A DNA stretch of 64,000 bases from Pseudomonas nitroreducens TX1 (GCF_000313755.1 NZ_AMZB01000104.1:24577-88576); one strand, 5' to 3'. Shown: positions 52,061 through 61,736, numbered from the stretch's first letter. The notes: generated from the sequence alone by a model not told the origin. Made by a program: numbers and translations.

Positions 52061-52825
52061 ATGAAGCAACTGCTCATCATTGGCATCGGCGCTGGCGACC
52101 CCGAGTACCTCACCGTGCAGGCGATCAACGCGATGAACCGCGCGGATGTGTTCTTCCTCATGGACAAGGGCGCGAGCAAGGACAAGCTGCTCCAGCTGCG
52201 CCGGGACATTCTCGAGCGCTACGTTACCCGTAACGATTACCGCATCGTTGAGGCCGACAGCCCCGAACGCGTCCGCAAAGGCGACTACGCCGGGCAGGTG
52301 CGTGACCTCAACCAGGCCAAGCAGCAGGTGGTCGAACGCCTGATCGCCGACGAACTGCAGGACGGCCAGTGCGGCGCGTTCCTCGTCTGGGGCGACCCGT
52401 CGCTCTACGACAGCACCCTGCGCATCCTCGACGCCATCCTGCGCGAGGGCCGGGTGAGCTTCGATCATCAGGTGATCCCTGGCATCACCAGCGTGCAGGC
52501 CCTCGCCGCGCGCCATCGGGTGCCGCTGAACGCCATCGGCCAGTCGGTACTGATCACCACCGGTCGGCGTCTGGCTGAAGGTTTTCCGGATAACGCCGAG
52601 AGCGTCGTGGTGATGCTCGACGCCGAGGACACCTACCGCCAGCTGGACGACCCGGCGCTGGAAATCTACTGGGGCGCCTACGTCGGCACGCCGGACGAGG
52701 TCCTGCGCAGTGGGCGGCTCACCGAGGTGGGCGACGATATCCAGCGCACCCGACAGGCAGCCCGCGAGGCGAACGGCTGGATCATGGACACCTACCTGCT
52801 GCGTCGCCCCACCCCCGAGCACTGA
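52061..52825 (+). CDS. cobF: Precorrin-6A synthase (deacetylating), CobF
   Basis: The 254-residue SAM-dependent methyltransferase methylates C1 of precorrin-5 and releases acetate in aerobic cobalamin synthesis. The N-terminal motif LLIIGIGAGDPEYLTVQAINAMNRADVFF and the segments GAFLVWGDPSLYDSTLRIL and VIPGITSVQALAARHRVPLN are those of tetrapyrrole (corrin) methylases. No other cob gene is nearby, so the remaining pathway lies elsewhere. It follows metE after a repeat but has its own start with a modest ribosome-binding site. Confidence 0.92.
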   Translation: MKQLLIIGIGAGDPEYLTVQAINAMNRADVFFLMDKGASKDKLLQLRRDILERYVTRNDYRIVEADSPERVRKGDYAGQVRDLNQAKQQVVERLIADELQDGQCGAFLVWGDPSLYDSTLRILDAILREGRVSFDHQVIPGITSVQALAARHRVPLNAIGQSVLITTGRRLAEGFPDNAESVVVMLDAEDTYRQLDDPALEIYWGAYVGTPDEVLRSGRLTEVGDDIQRTRQAAREANGWIMDTYLLRRPTPEH

Positions 52826-52834
52826 TGGCGCTGT

Positions 52835-55198
52835 TCAGCGCGAGCTGGAGAAGCGCCGGGTGGCCGTCGCGGCATTGACGGGGTGGGATGGAAAGCGAGT
52901 GAATACCAGGTCGCCCTTCACCGCATCCGACTGGGCCATCGATGTGCGCGCAGAGCTATCCGCAGAGCCGTCGGTTGCGGGCAGCGGCAACGCCTGCGGA
53001 GCTGGCGCCGCCGGGCGCGCAACTTCCGGCGCAGTAGTCGCCAGCATGCCGTCGCCGCGACGGGCCGCCGGAAACCGAGTGAACACGATGGCGCCGGCGG
53101 TGGGCACCACTTCAGCCTCTGATTCGGCCAGGTGCGTAGCGTCCGGCAGGCTGAAGGTACCCAGCGTCAGCCGATTGGGACGATAAGGCGTGAGGGTGGT
53201 GACGATGGCGTTGCCCCAGCGGTCGGTGGTGACTCCGTACTGGTTGTCGACCCCGATACCTGGGGAGTCCGCCACGTTGACGATCGCCATTGTCTCCCCC
53301 AGGCTCTGGCCCAGGGTGATACCGCCCGAATGCGCCACGACGCTCCCGGAAAGCTCACCGGTCTGCATGCGATACCCGTCACCCCGCGAGTAACCGACGC
53401 GCAGTTCTCCAGCGTTGTATTGGTAATCCAGGCTCACGTCCTGGCCCTCCCCTGAGCGCTGGTTCTGGCTGGCACTGGCGTCATAGCTGAGGCTGAAGTC
53501 GGAAAACAGGGTCCCGCTGACGCCTGCGCGACGGCTGCCGGAGTCGTTATGTGCCAGTGTCTCGTCGAGATTGAACTTCATCCGCGGCACGCCCACCGCC
53601 CCCAGGGGAATGCTGAAGGAGACGCCGACCTGGCTCTGTGCCTGGTTGAACAGGCTGTCTGTGTATTCGGCATAAAGCGAAACATCCACGTCACCCCAGG
53701 TTGCGCTGTAACCGAACTCGAGGGACGTCTCACCCTTGTCCTTTCCTCGCATCGCCTCGCGCACTACCGTCAGGTAGAGGCTGTCCGATTCCGAGAAGTA
53801 CTGGTTGTAGCTGGCCTCCAGTCGGTACTTCTTCTCTGCATCGAACTCTCCGACGAAGACACCCTCCTCCCAGTCCCACCAGTAGGTCTGCTGTTGCGAC
53901 ACCGTCTGGCCGAAGGTGCGATAGCGCTGGTCGGGGTAATACTGCGCCAGCACATTCAGGGAGGATTCCAGGGCCGGGAATGCCTTGGCATAGCGCAGCC
54001 GTGCCATGCCGCCACGATCATTCTCGGTTCGTCGCGGGTCCTCGGCGCTGGAGAGGCTGTAGTCCACGGATAGCGTGCCCCACTCCCCCAAACTCCTGCC
54101 AATGCCCAGCGCAGCGCTGCGGTAGATGTCCGCCGCCAGGAAGCCGCCAAAGAGCGTGAGATTGCTCGGCAGGCCATACCCCACGCCGATCCGGTAGAAG
54201 GTCGGCTCCACCTGCTCGATGCCGTGGTAAGGACGAACCTTCCCCGCCGTCACGTCGTACTTCCATTGGCGGTCGTGCACCAGGTTCGGCATGACCGAAT
54301 AAGGCACCCTGCGCACGCTCTCGGTGCCGTCGCTTTCCTTGATCGTGGTTTCAATGTCGCCGCTGGGATCGGGGGGGTAGACATCCTTGAGCACAAAGGA
54401 TCCCGGTGAAACGAAGGTCTGATAGATCACCTCGCCGTTCTGGCGAACCTTCACTTCGGCATTGCTGTGCGCGTACCCCCTGATCCAGGGGAACGTGCCG
54501 CGCAACCTGTTCGGCAGCATGCGCTCGTCCGAAGCCAGGCTGGCACCCCGAAAGCGGATACTGTTGAACAGCGTCGATGCCGTCGCACCGTCGCCGACCG
54601 AGAGCTGGCTGCGCCAGTCGGGAATGTCCCGGTACGCCAACGCCCGTTCGGTGTACCACTGCGCCTTGCCCCAGGTTTCCTGCTGATAGACTGGCTCATA
54701 GCGAATGCGCCAGGCGTCCAGGTTGAACCCCGTGTTCAAGTCGGCATACAGACTTGCCTGCCGATCCGCGTCGGCGTATTGGCTGCCGCCATAACGGGCG
54801 TAGTTGAGGCGGTAGTCAATGAACCCCGCGGTGACCCCGTTGTCCCAGCGGCGCGTATCAGGTTCATTATTCCCATCGTCCACCTGCGAACCTGGCAGCA
54901 TTATCCTCAATAACTGCGTACTCTCATCGTAGGACTTCCTTATGTTGCGCCGCTGCAACGCCGACGCCGTCAGGCAGCCGTCCTCGGTCAACTCTGAACT
55001 TTTGGCGGTTGTCTGTCTGACCTTCAGCTGCTGCAACAAACCCATTGAAACACAGATATCCAGGTCATTATCGAGCTCAATATCCAGACGCCCCTTGTAA
55101 GTATCATTAACCATCACATGGATCGATTTCACGTCGCCCCAGCACGAACTGGCCAAGCATGAAACAAAGAATAACGATAACCGCGTGAAGTAATTCAT
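52835..55198 (-). CDS. Fimbrial outer-membrane usher lacking its C-terminal CTD2 domain
   Basis: The 787-residue protein is a chaperone-usher type outer-membrane usher. It has a signal peptide (to about 21), an N-terminal periplasmic domain with the VNDTYKGRLDIELD segment, a 24-strand barrel with plug (about 130-640), and CTD1 (AIVNVADSPGIGVDNQYGVTTDRWGNAIVTTLTPYRPNRLTLGTFSLP). After VPTAGAIVFTRFP the family's CTD2 is absent and replaced by about 85 Ala/Pro/Ser-rich residues in which VFTRFP occurs again. No chaperone or pilin gene lies on either side. It is therefore an orphan, probably impaired usher. It converges with cobF, nine bases apart. Confidence 0.8.
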   Translation of the reverse strand: MNYFTRLSLFFVSCLASSCWGDVKSIHVMVNDTYKGRLDIELDNDLDICVSMGLLQQLKVRQTTAKSSELTEDGCLTASALQRRNIRKSYDESTQLLRIMLPGSQVDDGNNEPDTRRWDNGVTAGFIDYRLNYARYGGSQYADADRQASLYADLNTGFNLDAWRIRYEPVYQQETWGKAQWYTERALAYRDIPDWRSQLSVGDGATASTLFNSIRFRGASLASDERMLPNRLRGTFPWIRGYAHSNAEVKVRQNGEVIYQTFVSPGSFVLKDVYPPDPSGDIETTIKESDGTESVRRVPYSVMPNLVHDRQWKYDVTAGKVRPYHGIEQVEPTFYRIGVGYGLPSNLTLFGGFLAADIYRSAALGIGRSLGEWGTLSVDYSLSSAEDPRRTENDRGGMARLRYAKAFPALESSLNVLAQYYPDQRYRTFGQTVSQQQTYWWDWEEGVFVGEFDAEKKYRLEASYNQYFSESDSLYLTVVREAMRGKDKGETSLEFGYSATWGDVDVSLYAEYTDSLFNQAQSQVGVSFSIPLGAVGVPRMKFNLDETLAHNDSGSRRAGVSGTLFSDFSLSYDASASQNQRSGEGQDVSLDYQYNAGELRVGYSRGDGYRMQTGELSGSVVAHSGGITLGQSLGETMAIVNVADSPGIGVDNQYGVTTDRWGNAIVTTLTPYRPNRLTLGTFSLPDATHLAESEAEVVPTAGAIVFTRFPAARRGDGMLATTAPEVARPAAPAPQALPLPATDGSADSSARTSMAQSDAVKGDLVFTRFPSHPVNAATATRRFSSSR

Positions 55199-55230
55199 TC
55201 ACCAGCAACTTCACATCAAAGTCCAAGGCA

Positions 55231-55254
55231 AGAAAAAGGCGCCGAAGCGCCTTC
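55231..55254 (-). terminator. Intrinsic terminator of the DUF1090 gene
   Basis: On the minus strand AAGGCGC, loop TTCG, GCGCCTT is followed by TTTCTT. It lies between the DUF1090 gene and the usher start, so the usher needs readthrough or a promoter in the remaining 33 bases. Confidence 0.8.
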
Positions 55255-55273
55255 TTCTATATTGCAGGGCTGA

Positions 55274-55708
55274 TTAACCGCGCAGTGCGGCCAACTCCGC
55301 CTGGGCCTGACGCAGCTCAGCGGTGATTTCCTTCACTTCAGCCTGTTTCTCTTGCAGCTTGCTCTGGTACTTGGCGACTTTCTTGGCGTCGCCCTTGGCC
55401 TGGGCCTCACGGAGGTCAGCCTGTACTTCGCGAACGTCGTCCTGCTTGTCGCGCAGCTTGCTCTCGAGCTTGGAGACCTTCTTCTCGGCGTCCTTGGCAA
55501 CGCTGGCATCGGTGCAGTGAGCATTCACTTCACTGAGCGCTCTTTTCAGGCCAGCAAGTTGGTTGGCGTTACCATACTTCTGTGCTTGCTGGATCTGGTT
55601 TTCGATAGAAGCGCGTTTTGCTGAACAATCGGCCGATGCCACCGTGGTAAAACCTGCGCCCAGGGCGAGCACAAGCGGCAATGCAGCGAATTTAATCTTG
55701 TTCATCAT
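55274..55708 (-). CDS. DUF1090 family periplasmic protein (YqjC-like)
   Basis: The 144-residue protein has a signal peptide (MNKIKFAALPLVLALGAGFTTVASA) and a mature part that is almost entirely a charged coiled coil (RASIENQIQQAQKYGNANQLAGLKRALSEVNAHC, then DAEKKVSKLESKLRDKQDDVREVQADLREAQAKGDAKKVAKYQSKLQEKQAEVKEITAELRQAQ). Two cysteines, in the N-terminal part (DCSAKR and NAHCTD), may form a disulfide. The family resembles E. coli YqjC; its function is unknown. It has its own terminator. Confidence 0.88.
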   Translation of the reverse strand: MMNKIKFAALPLVLALGAGFTTVASADCSAKRASIENQIQQAQKYGNANQLAGLKRALSEVNAHCTDASVAKDAEKKVSKLESKLRDKQDDVREVQADLREAQAKGDAKKVAKYQSKLQEKQAEVKEITAELRQAQAELAALRG

Positions 55709-55945
55709 GAATTCCTTTTATCAATCCTTAATTGAGCGGAAGTGGCCACTCCCACGAACATGTTAGGGTTCTGGAATTTTATTGGTACCGCCCGAAAGCC
55801 AAATGCCCTATGGAAATAACCATGGCACCCGTGGGAAATATCTCCATATTATCTTGTTACAAATCCGCACCTAACAATCCGCCCTCCTTGCAACTTCACG
55901 TAAAACCCTCTATCCAATTGCCCCCAAAATAAAAGGCCATTGGCC
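55709..55945. other. AT-rich gap upstream of DUF1090
   Basis: The region is clearly lower in GC than the rest of the window (for example ATTTTATTGGTACC and ATATTATCTTGTTAC). It must contain the DUF1090 promoter near 55709-55760. No gene with a ribosome-binding site and no hairpin terminator is seen. The base composition suggests foreign DNA or the scar of a lost insertion. Confidence 0.4.
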
Positions 55946-56038
55946 ATGCCGCCGGCAGAAGAACAACCAATTAACTACTACATCGATGACGGCGAGGCCG
56001 GCACACGGCACTTCGTCGAGGTGGAACACAACAGCTGA
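55946..56038 (+). CDS. Very small open frame, 30 codons, possibly a remnant
   Basis: The frame reads MPPAEEQPINYYIDDGEAGT and RHFVEVEHNS. Its composition is protein-like rather than random and GC at third positions is high, but it has no strong ribosome-binding site and no recognisable family. It could be a real small protein or the end of a lost gene. Confidence 0.3.
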   Translation: MPPAEEQPINYYIDDGEAGTRHFVEVEHNS

Positions 56039-56154
56039 TTCACCTGCCAGGCGGAGCCCCGACCGGCCCGAGGGCCACGCCTGGCGCGGTCTATACTGAT
56101 CCCGGCGCGCGGGAAGGAAGTGCCTGGCGCGCCCCTTTCAGCGGAGGATGGTCA

Positions 56155-57297
56155 ATGAATGCGCCTGGTCCCGTTACCCGTCCGACGATCCTGATCGTCG
56201 ACGACGCTCCAGAAAACCTGACGCTCCTCTCGGAGCTGCTCAAGCTGCTGTACCGCGTCAAGGCCGCACGCACGGGCGAAAAGGCGTTGCAGATCGCCCA
56301 GTCCGACGATCCGCCGGACCTCATCCTGCTGGACGTGATGATGCCCGGCATGAATGGTTTCGAGGTCTGCCGGCGCCTGCGCGGCGAGGCCCGTACGCGC
56401 CATATTCCGGTGATCTTCGTCACCGCCCAGGGCGCGGCCGACGACGAGATTCGCGGCCTGGAGCTGGGCGCGGTGGACTACCTGACCAAGCCGATCAACC
56501 CGCCGACCGTGCTGATGCGTGTGGACAACCAATTGCGCATCAAGGCCGCCGCCGACTTCCTGCGCGACCAGAACGACTTCCTCGAACAGGAAGTGCAGCG
56601 CCGCACCCGCGAGCTGGCTGCCATACAGGACGTCACCATCATCGCCATGGCGTCCCTGGCCGAAACCCGCGACAACGAGACCGGCAACCATATTCGCCGG
56701 ACCCAGCACTATGTCCGCGCGCTCGCCGACAACCTGCAGCAGCACCCTCGCTTCACCGCCGAGCTTGACGAGGAAACCCGGCAACTGCTGTTCAAGTCCG
56801 CCCCGCTGCACGACATCGGCAAGGTCGGTATCCCGGACCATATCCTGCTCAAGCCAGGCCGGCTCACCACCGATGAATTCGAAGTCATGAAGACGCACAC
56901 CACGCTCGGGCTCGACGCCCTGGAGAAGGCCGAAGAGCGCCTGGGCATGGACGTGCCCTTCCTGCGCCTGGCCAAGCAGATCGCTTACGGTCACCACGAG
57001 AAGTGGGACGGCTCGGGCTATCCGCTGGGCCTGACGGGCGATGCAATACCGGTGTCGGCGAGGCTGATGGCGGTGGCCGATGTCTACGACGCGCTGATCA
57101 GCCGGCGTATCTACAAGAACGCCATGCCCCACGAGGCCGCCGTCGAGCACATTCGCGGCCAGCGCGGCCTGCATTTCGATCCGGACGTGGTGGACGCCTT
57201 CCTCACCTTGCAGGACGAGTTCCGTCGCATTGCCGAGCAGTTCGCTGACAAGGAAGCAGCAGTGGACGCCGACGTCATGCCGGGCCGAACGGCGTAA
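56155..57297 (+). CDS. Response regulator with HD-GYP c-di-GMP phosphodiesterase domain
   Basis: The 380-residue protein has a receiver (1-125) with Asp16-Asp17 and phospho-acceptor Asp60 (LILLDVMMPGMNG) and Lys112, a linking helix (about 128-160), and an HD-GYP domain (about 160-360). The catalytic motifs are complete: HDIGK (His219-Asp220), GHHEKWDGSGYP (His280, His281 and the GYP). HD-GYP enzymes hydrolyse cyclic di-GMP. The gene is followed after 38 bp by a large hybrid histidine kinase, whose phosphate it may receive. Together they look like a phosphorelay lowering c-di-GMP. Confidence 0.92.
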   Translation: MNAPGPVTRPTILIVDDAPENLTLLSELLKLLYRVKAARTGEKALQIAQSDDPPDLILLDVMMPGMNGFEVCRRLRGEARTRHIPVIFVTAQGAADDEIRGLELGAVDYLTKPINPPTVLMRVDNQLRIKAAADFLRDQNDFLEQEVQRRTRELAAIQDVTIIAMASLAETRDNETGNHIRRTQHYVRALADNLQQHPRFTAELDEETRQLLFKSAPLHDIGKVGIPDHILLKPGRLTTDEFEVMKTHTTLGLDALEKAEERLGMDVPFLRLAKQIAYGHHEKWDGSGYPLGLTGDAIPVSARLMAVADVYDALISRRIYKNAMPHEAAVEHIRGQRGLHFDPDVVDAFLTLQDEFRRIAEQFADKEAAVDADVMPGRTA

Positions 57298-57335
57298 ACC
57301 TCTCACTGCAGCAAGGCAGGTTTGGAGGCCGCTTG

Positions 57336-60300
57336 ATGGTGACCCCGCTCGGCTTTCTACAGCGACTGAAGCTCAGGACCCGGTTGGTGCTCGGGTTTGG
57401 CGGCATTCTGCTGTTTGCCCTGCTCATCGGCTTGTACAGCCTGTACGTCCAGCGAGAGCAGACGCGGCGGATCACCCAGATCTACGAAAAGGAGATGCTC
57501 GGCCTCGCCCATATCGATGCCGCCCGGGTCGCGCTGGCCAGCCTCGGCAGGAGCGTTCGCCAGGCGGTCCTCGCGGCGGAGCCCGGTGCCAGGGAACAGG
57601 CGTTGGCGCAGCTCAAGGAAACCCAGGCGATTCTACGCGAGGAGATCGAACAGGCGCGCCCGCTCATCTACCGCACCCGCGCGCAGCAGGAGCTGATACG
57701 TTTCGAGGTCGCCTACGAGGAGTACCAGGGGCAGATCGACCGGGTGCTGCAACTCAACGATCAACCCGCCAGTGCGGGCCGCTCCTCGGACCTGGCGGCG
57801 ATTGCCCTGTTGTCCTCCACTGAGCTTCAACGCCCTGGCGAGGTCGCCAACCTGGCCCTCTCCGAGGTGGGACAAATCAAGCGCGCGGGGGCGGACCTGG
57901 AGGTCAATCGCGCTGCCGAGCACTTTCTGCGCAGTGTCGAGCTGACCTTCTGGCTGCTGGCGCTGTGCGTAGGCGGCGGGTTCCTCTTCGGAATCCTCAT
58001 CAGCCTGTCCATTCGCCGCCCCGCCGAGAAACTCAGGCACTCGGTCGATACCCTGAGCAAGGGCGAGCTGGACGTGATGGTGCCTTTCCAGGATTACCCC
58101 AATGAAATCGGCGAGATGGCCCGCGCGATCACCGCGCTGCAATCCGAAGCACGCCAGATGGCGGACCAGCGCTGGGTAAAAACGCAGGTGGCAGTACTCA
58201 GCACCGCCATGCAATCCGTCGCTGGATCCAGCAAGCTGGGCGACCGCACCCTGGAGACGCTCGCCCCGCCCTTGGCACTGCGACGCGCCACCCTGCATGT
58301 CCACGATGAGAAGAGCGCCGAGCTGGTGTTGCTGGGCAACTACGCGCCGGGCCCGGACTCACCGGCGCGACTGCCCATCGGCCAGGGGCTGATCGGTCAA
58401 TGCGCGAAACAGCGTGCGGCCATCCACCTGCTCCAGCCCGAACGCCAGGTGGAAGGCGAATGCTCTCCACCGCGGGTGCTCGACCTGCAGCCGCTGATCC
58501 ATGGCGACCGCCTGGTCGGCGTGCTGGCGCTGGAGAGCCTGCAGGATTTCAGCCCGAGCCAGCGTGCCCTGCTCGACGAGTTCGTACCGCTGCTGGCGAT
58601 GAACCTGGAAATCCTCGAACGCACATCCCGCACCGAACAACTGCTCAAGGAAACCCGCACGCAGGCCGAACAGATGGAATGCCAGGCCACCGCCCTGCTG
58701 GAAAGTGAAAGGCAACTGCAATACATCCTCGACTGCAGTCCGGTCAGCGTCGCCATCTCCACGCACGGTCACCTGCACCTGGTCAATCCGGCGTTCGCCA
58801 CCAGCTTCGGCCTCAGCGCCGGCGACGAGGCTGCCGGGCTGTACGTCGACGAGACGGAGCGCGAAACCATCTGGAACGAGCTGGCAGCCGGCGCTCGAAT
58901 GCTCGAGCGCGAGGTTCGCCTGTATGACAGCCAGGGCAACGTGCGCGACATTCTCGCCACCTACCTGCCGATGTCCCACCAGGGCGAGCCCGCCATGCTT
59001 GCCTGGCTGTACGACATCACCGAGCGCAAGCTGGTCGAGCAGGAAATGCGCCGCGCCAAGGAGCTGGCCGAGGAAGCGACCCGCGCCAAGAGCGAGTTCC
59101 TCGCCAACATGAGCCACGAGATCCGCACGCCGATGAACGTCATCATCGGCATGAGCAGCCTCGCCCTGAAGAGCGGCCTTGATGCCCGCCAGCACAACTA
59201 CGTGCAGAAGGTGAATCGCTCAGCCGAGGGGCTGCTCGGCATCATCAACGACATACTCGACTTCTCGAAGATTGAGGCTGGGATGATGAGTGTGGAGCAC
59301 GTCGAATTCCGCCTCGAAGACGTGCTCGAACAGTTCTCCGCGCTGGTCGGCTTCAAGGCCGAGGAGAAGTCCCTGGAGCTGTTGTTCCAGCTCCATCAGG
59401 AACTACCGACCTCGCTGGTCGGCGACCCGCTGCGCCTGGGACAGATCCTGCTGAACCTGGGCAACAACGCGGTGAAGTTCACCGAGCACGGGGACATCGT
59501 TCTCGGTATCGAGCCGGTGACGCTCGGCGCTCAGGAAGCGGAGCTGCACTTCTGGCTGCGCGACACCGGCATCGGCATGACCGCCGAGCAGTGCGGACGC
59601 ATGTTCCAGTCATTCATCCAGGCCGACTCCTCCACCTCTCGCCGCTATGGCGGCACGGGGCTGGGGCTGTCGATCTCCAAGAGCCTGGTGGAGCTTATGG
59701 GCGGAAATATCTGGGTGGACAGCGAACCGGGCAAGGGCTCCGTCTTCCATTTCCATGCTCGGTTCGGCATTCCCCTCACCGCTGCCCCCCGACGCATGCT
59801 ACGGGCGGACGAACTGCTTGGGGTGCGGGCCCTGGTGGTCGACGACAACGCCTCGGCCCGCGAGATTCTCTCGGGCATGGCGCTGAGCTACGGGCTGGAA
59901 GTCGATGTTGCGCGCAATGGCGACCAAGCCCTTGAATGGATCAGCGAGGCCGAACAGCGGCAGTTGCCGTACCAGTTGGTGCTGGTGGATTGGCAGATGC
60001 CGGGCATGAACGGCATCGAGGTAGTCGCGCGGCTCCACGACGGCCACTGCAAGGACGTTCCGGCGGTAATCATGGTTACCGCCTTCGGACGCGAAGAGGC
60101 GCTGGATGCCGCCCAGCAGCGCGGCGTCGAACTGGGCACGGTGCTGACCAAACCGGTGACGCCCTCCACCCTGCTGGAGTCGATCAACATTGCCCTGGGC
60201 AAGCTGAGCGCCGTCGAGCCGCGTAGCCGCGAACGCCAGAGCGCCACCGACGAGGCCATGGCCCGCATCGCCGGCAGCCGGGTGTTGCTGGTGGAAGACA

Positions 60301-61304
60301 ACGAGCTGAACCAGGAGCTGGCGGTGGAGCTGCTGGGCGATGCCGGCATCGCGGTCACACTGGCCCGCAACGGCCAGGAAGCGCTGGACCGGCTGGCCAT
60401 CGACAGGCGTTTCGATTGCGTACTGATGGACTGCCAGATGCCCGTGCTCGACGGTTACGCGGCGACCCGGGCGTTGCGCCTGCGCCCGGAACTGGCGCAA
60501 CTGCCGATCATCGCCATGACCGCCAACAACATGGCTGGCGACCGTGAACTGGCACTGGCCGCGGGCATGAACGACCACATCGCCAAGCCCATCGACCCGC
60601 CCGCGATGTTCCTCACGTTGTCGCGCTGGATCGAGCCGCGGCAATCGTCGGACACTGCGAGCCCGCCGGCGCCGACCGCATCGCCCGCCAGCCCTTTGGA
60701 CCTGCCGGGTATCGACTGCCGCGCCGGGCTGGCCACCTGCGCCGGCAAGACCGCACTCTACGAACGACTGCTGCAGCGCTTTGGCACCCGCTACCGGGAC
60801 TTCATCGACGAGTTCCGCACCCTCGACTCGGCGGCCGACCCGACCGCCCGTCGCCGCGCCGCCCACACGCTGCGCGGTGCTGCCGCAAACATCGGCGCCC
60901 TGGCGCTGGCACAGGCCGCCATGGCACTGGAAGACGCCTGCCTGGAATCTTCCCCGGAACAACTCACCTCGCGTCTGTTGCGGGATGTGCAGGCGCAGTT
61001 GGAGACGGTGCTGGCGAGCCTGGCGAATCTCGCCGTAGCGCCGCCCACAGAGCCGCCTGCGCTCGCCATGACGGCAGCGCAGACCACCGCCCTCCTGCAG
61101 CAGCTGCACGGCTTGCTGGAACGCAGCGACACCAGCGCTGGCGAACTGATTGCCCGGCTGAGCAGCGCCTTCGCGGATTCGCCCCGAGCCGGATTGCTGC
61201 GCGAAATAACCGAAGCCACCGAGGGCTTCGACTACGACAGGGCCCTGGTGCAACTGCAACGCTTGATGAGCAACACAGCCGAGTCCCGGCAGCCGCATGC
61301 CTGA
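57336..61304 (+). CDS. Large hybrid sensor histidine kinase with two receivers and Hpt
   Basis: The 1322-residue inner-membrane kinase has two membrane helices (about 18-40 and 208-228) around a helical periplasmic sensor, a HAMP domain, a GAF domain (about 290-430), a PAS domain (about 465-570), the HisKA domain with phospho-histidine His594 in NMSHEIRTPMN, an ATPase domain with N- and G-boxes (LNLGNNAVKF, DTGIGM, GGTGLGLSISK), receiver 1 with Asp885, receiver 2 with Asp1032 (VLMDCQMPVLDGY) and an Hpt domain with His1177 (AAHTLRGAAANIGA). It starts at ATG 57336 with GGAGG seven bases upstream. The HD-GYP regulator just upstream is its likely output. Confidence 0.92.
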   Translation: MVTPLGFLQRLKLRTRLVLGFGGILLFALLIGLYSLYVQREQTRRITQIYEKEMLGLAHIDAARVALASLGRSVRQAVLAAEPGAREQALAQLKETQAILREEIEQARPLIYRTRAQQELIRFEVAYEEYQGQIDRVLQLNDQPASAGRSSDLAAIALLSSTELQRPGEVANLALSEVGQIKRAGADLEVNRAAEHFLRSVELTFWLLALCVGGGFLFGILISLSIRRPAEKLRHSVDTLSKGELDVMVPFQDYPNEIGEMARAITALQSEARQMADQRWVKTQVAVLSTAMQSVAGSSKLGDRTLETLAPPLALRRATLHVHDEKSAELVLLGNYAPGPDSPARLPIGQGLIGQCAKQRAAIHLLQPERQVEGECSPPRVLDLQPLIHGDRLVGVLALESLQDFSPSQRALLDEFVPLLAMNLEILERTSRTEQLLKETRTQAEQMECQATALLESERQLQYILDCSPVSVAISTHGHLHLVNPAFATSFGLSAGDEAAGLYVDETERETIWNELAAGARMLEREVRLYDSQGNVRDILATYLPMSHQGEPAMLAWLYDITERKLVEQEMRRAKELAEEATRAKSEFLANMSHEIRTPMNVIIGMSSLALKSGLDARQHNYVQKVNRSAEGLLGIINDILDFSKIEAGMMSVEHVEFRLEDVLEQFSALVGFKAEEKSLELLFQLHQELPTSLVGDPLRLGQILLNLGNNAVKFTEHGDIVLGIEPVTLGAQEAELHFWLRDTGIGMTAEQCGRMFQSFIQADSSTSRRYGGTGLGLSISKSLVELMGGNIWVDSEPGKGSVFHFHARFGIPLTAAPRRMLRADELLGVRALVVDDNASAREILSGMALSYGLEVDVARNGDQALEWISEAEQRQLPYQLVLVDWQMPGMNGIEVVARLHDGHCKDVPAVIMVTAFGREEALDAAQQRGVELGTVLTKPVTPSTLLESINIALGKLSAVEPRSRERQSATDEAMARIAGSRVLLVEDNELNQELAVELLGDAGIAVTLARNGQEALDRLAIDRRFDCVLMDCQMPVLDGYAATRALRLRPELAQLPIIAMTANNMAGDRELALAAGMNDHIAKPIDPPAMFLTLSRWIEPRQSSDTASPPAPTASPASPLDLPGIDCRAGLATCAGKTALYERLLQRFGTRYRDFIDEFRTLDSAADPTARRRAAHTLRGAAANIGALALAQAAMALEDACLESSPEQLTSRLLRDVQAQLETVLASLANLAVAPPTEPPALAMTAAQTTALLQQLHGLLERSDTSAGELIARLSSAFADSPRAGLLREITEATEGFDYDRALVQLQRLMSNTAESRQPHA

Positions 61305-61736
61305 AGGCACCGCCGCAACGCATCCTGCGAGCCGCTCGCGCGCACCAGGCCGCCGGCGCCAGGTAGCGTTCAGCCTACTCACTGGGCCGGCGCCAGGCCT
61401 GCCACGGCCCGCGAACGCAGCCCGTACACCGGGTAGAGCATCGTGAAACCCACGATGGGATTGCGAGCGCCCTCCTGCCCACGTGTCCCCCGCCTGAGCA
61501 ATGACCTGGCCTCAACAAGGTTACGCCGGGCGGTTTGGAGGCGACGTCGTTGGGCGGCGATCAGAACAGCAACAAGAATCCCGTCCTTCGTCCTCTATAT
61601 CAGTCGGACTACGTACGAAAGAACCTGGCGAAACAACCTCTCCGAGAACATTTTCCAGAGCATCTTCGTGCTTTCCACATCATTCGCAGCCTTCTGCTTG
61701 AAGGAAGAATGCGATTTTTCCTACACTCTCTTACCC
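61305..61736. other. Gene-poor stretch after the hybrid kinase
   Basis: No gene with a ribosome-binding site is seen. On the minus strand bases 61480-61379 read ARNPIVGFTMLYPVYGLRSR and AVAGLAPAQ-stop, which looks like the end of a membrane protein without any upstream part, so it may be a remnant. The rest, up to the promoter at 61737, shows no repeats or hairpins. Confidence 0.35.

Noticed and set aside
55732..55932. 66-codon frame in the AT-rich gap before the HD-GYP gene
   Set aside because: No ribosome-binding site, hydrophobic/Pro-rich random-like product, overlaps the DUF1090 promoter region.
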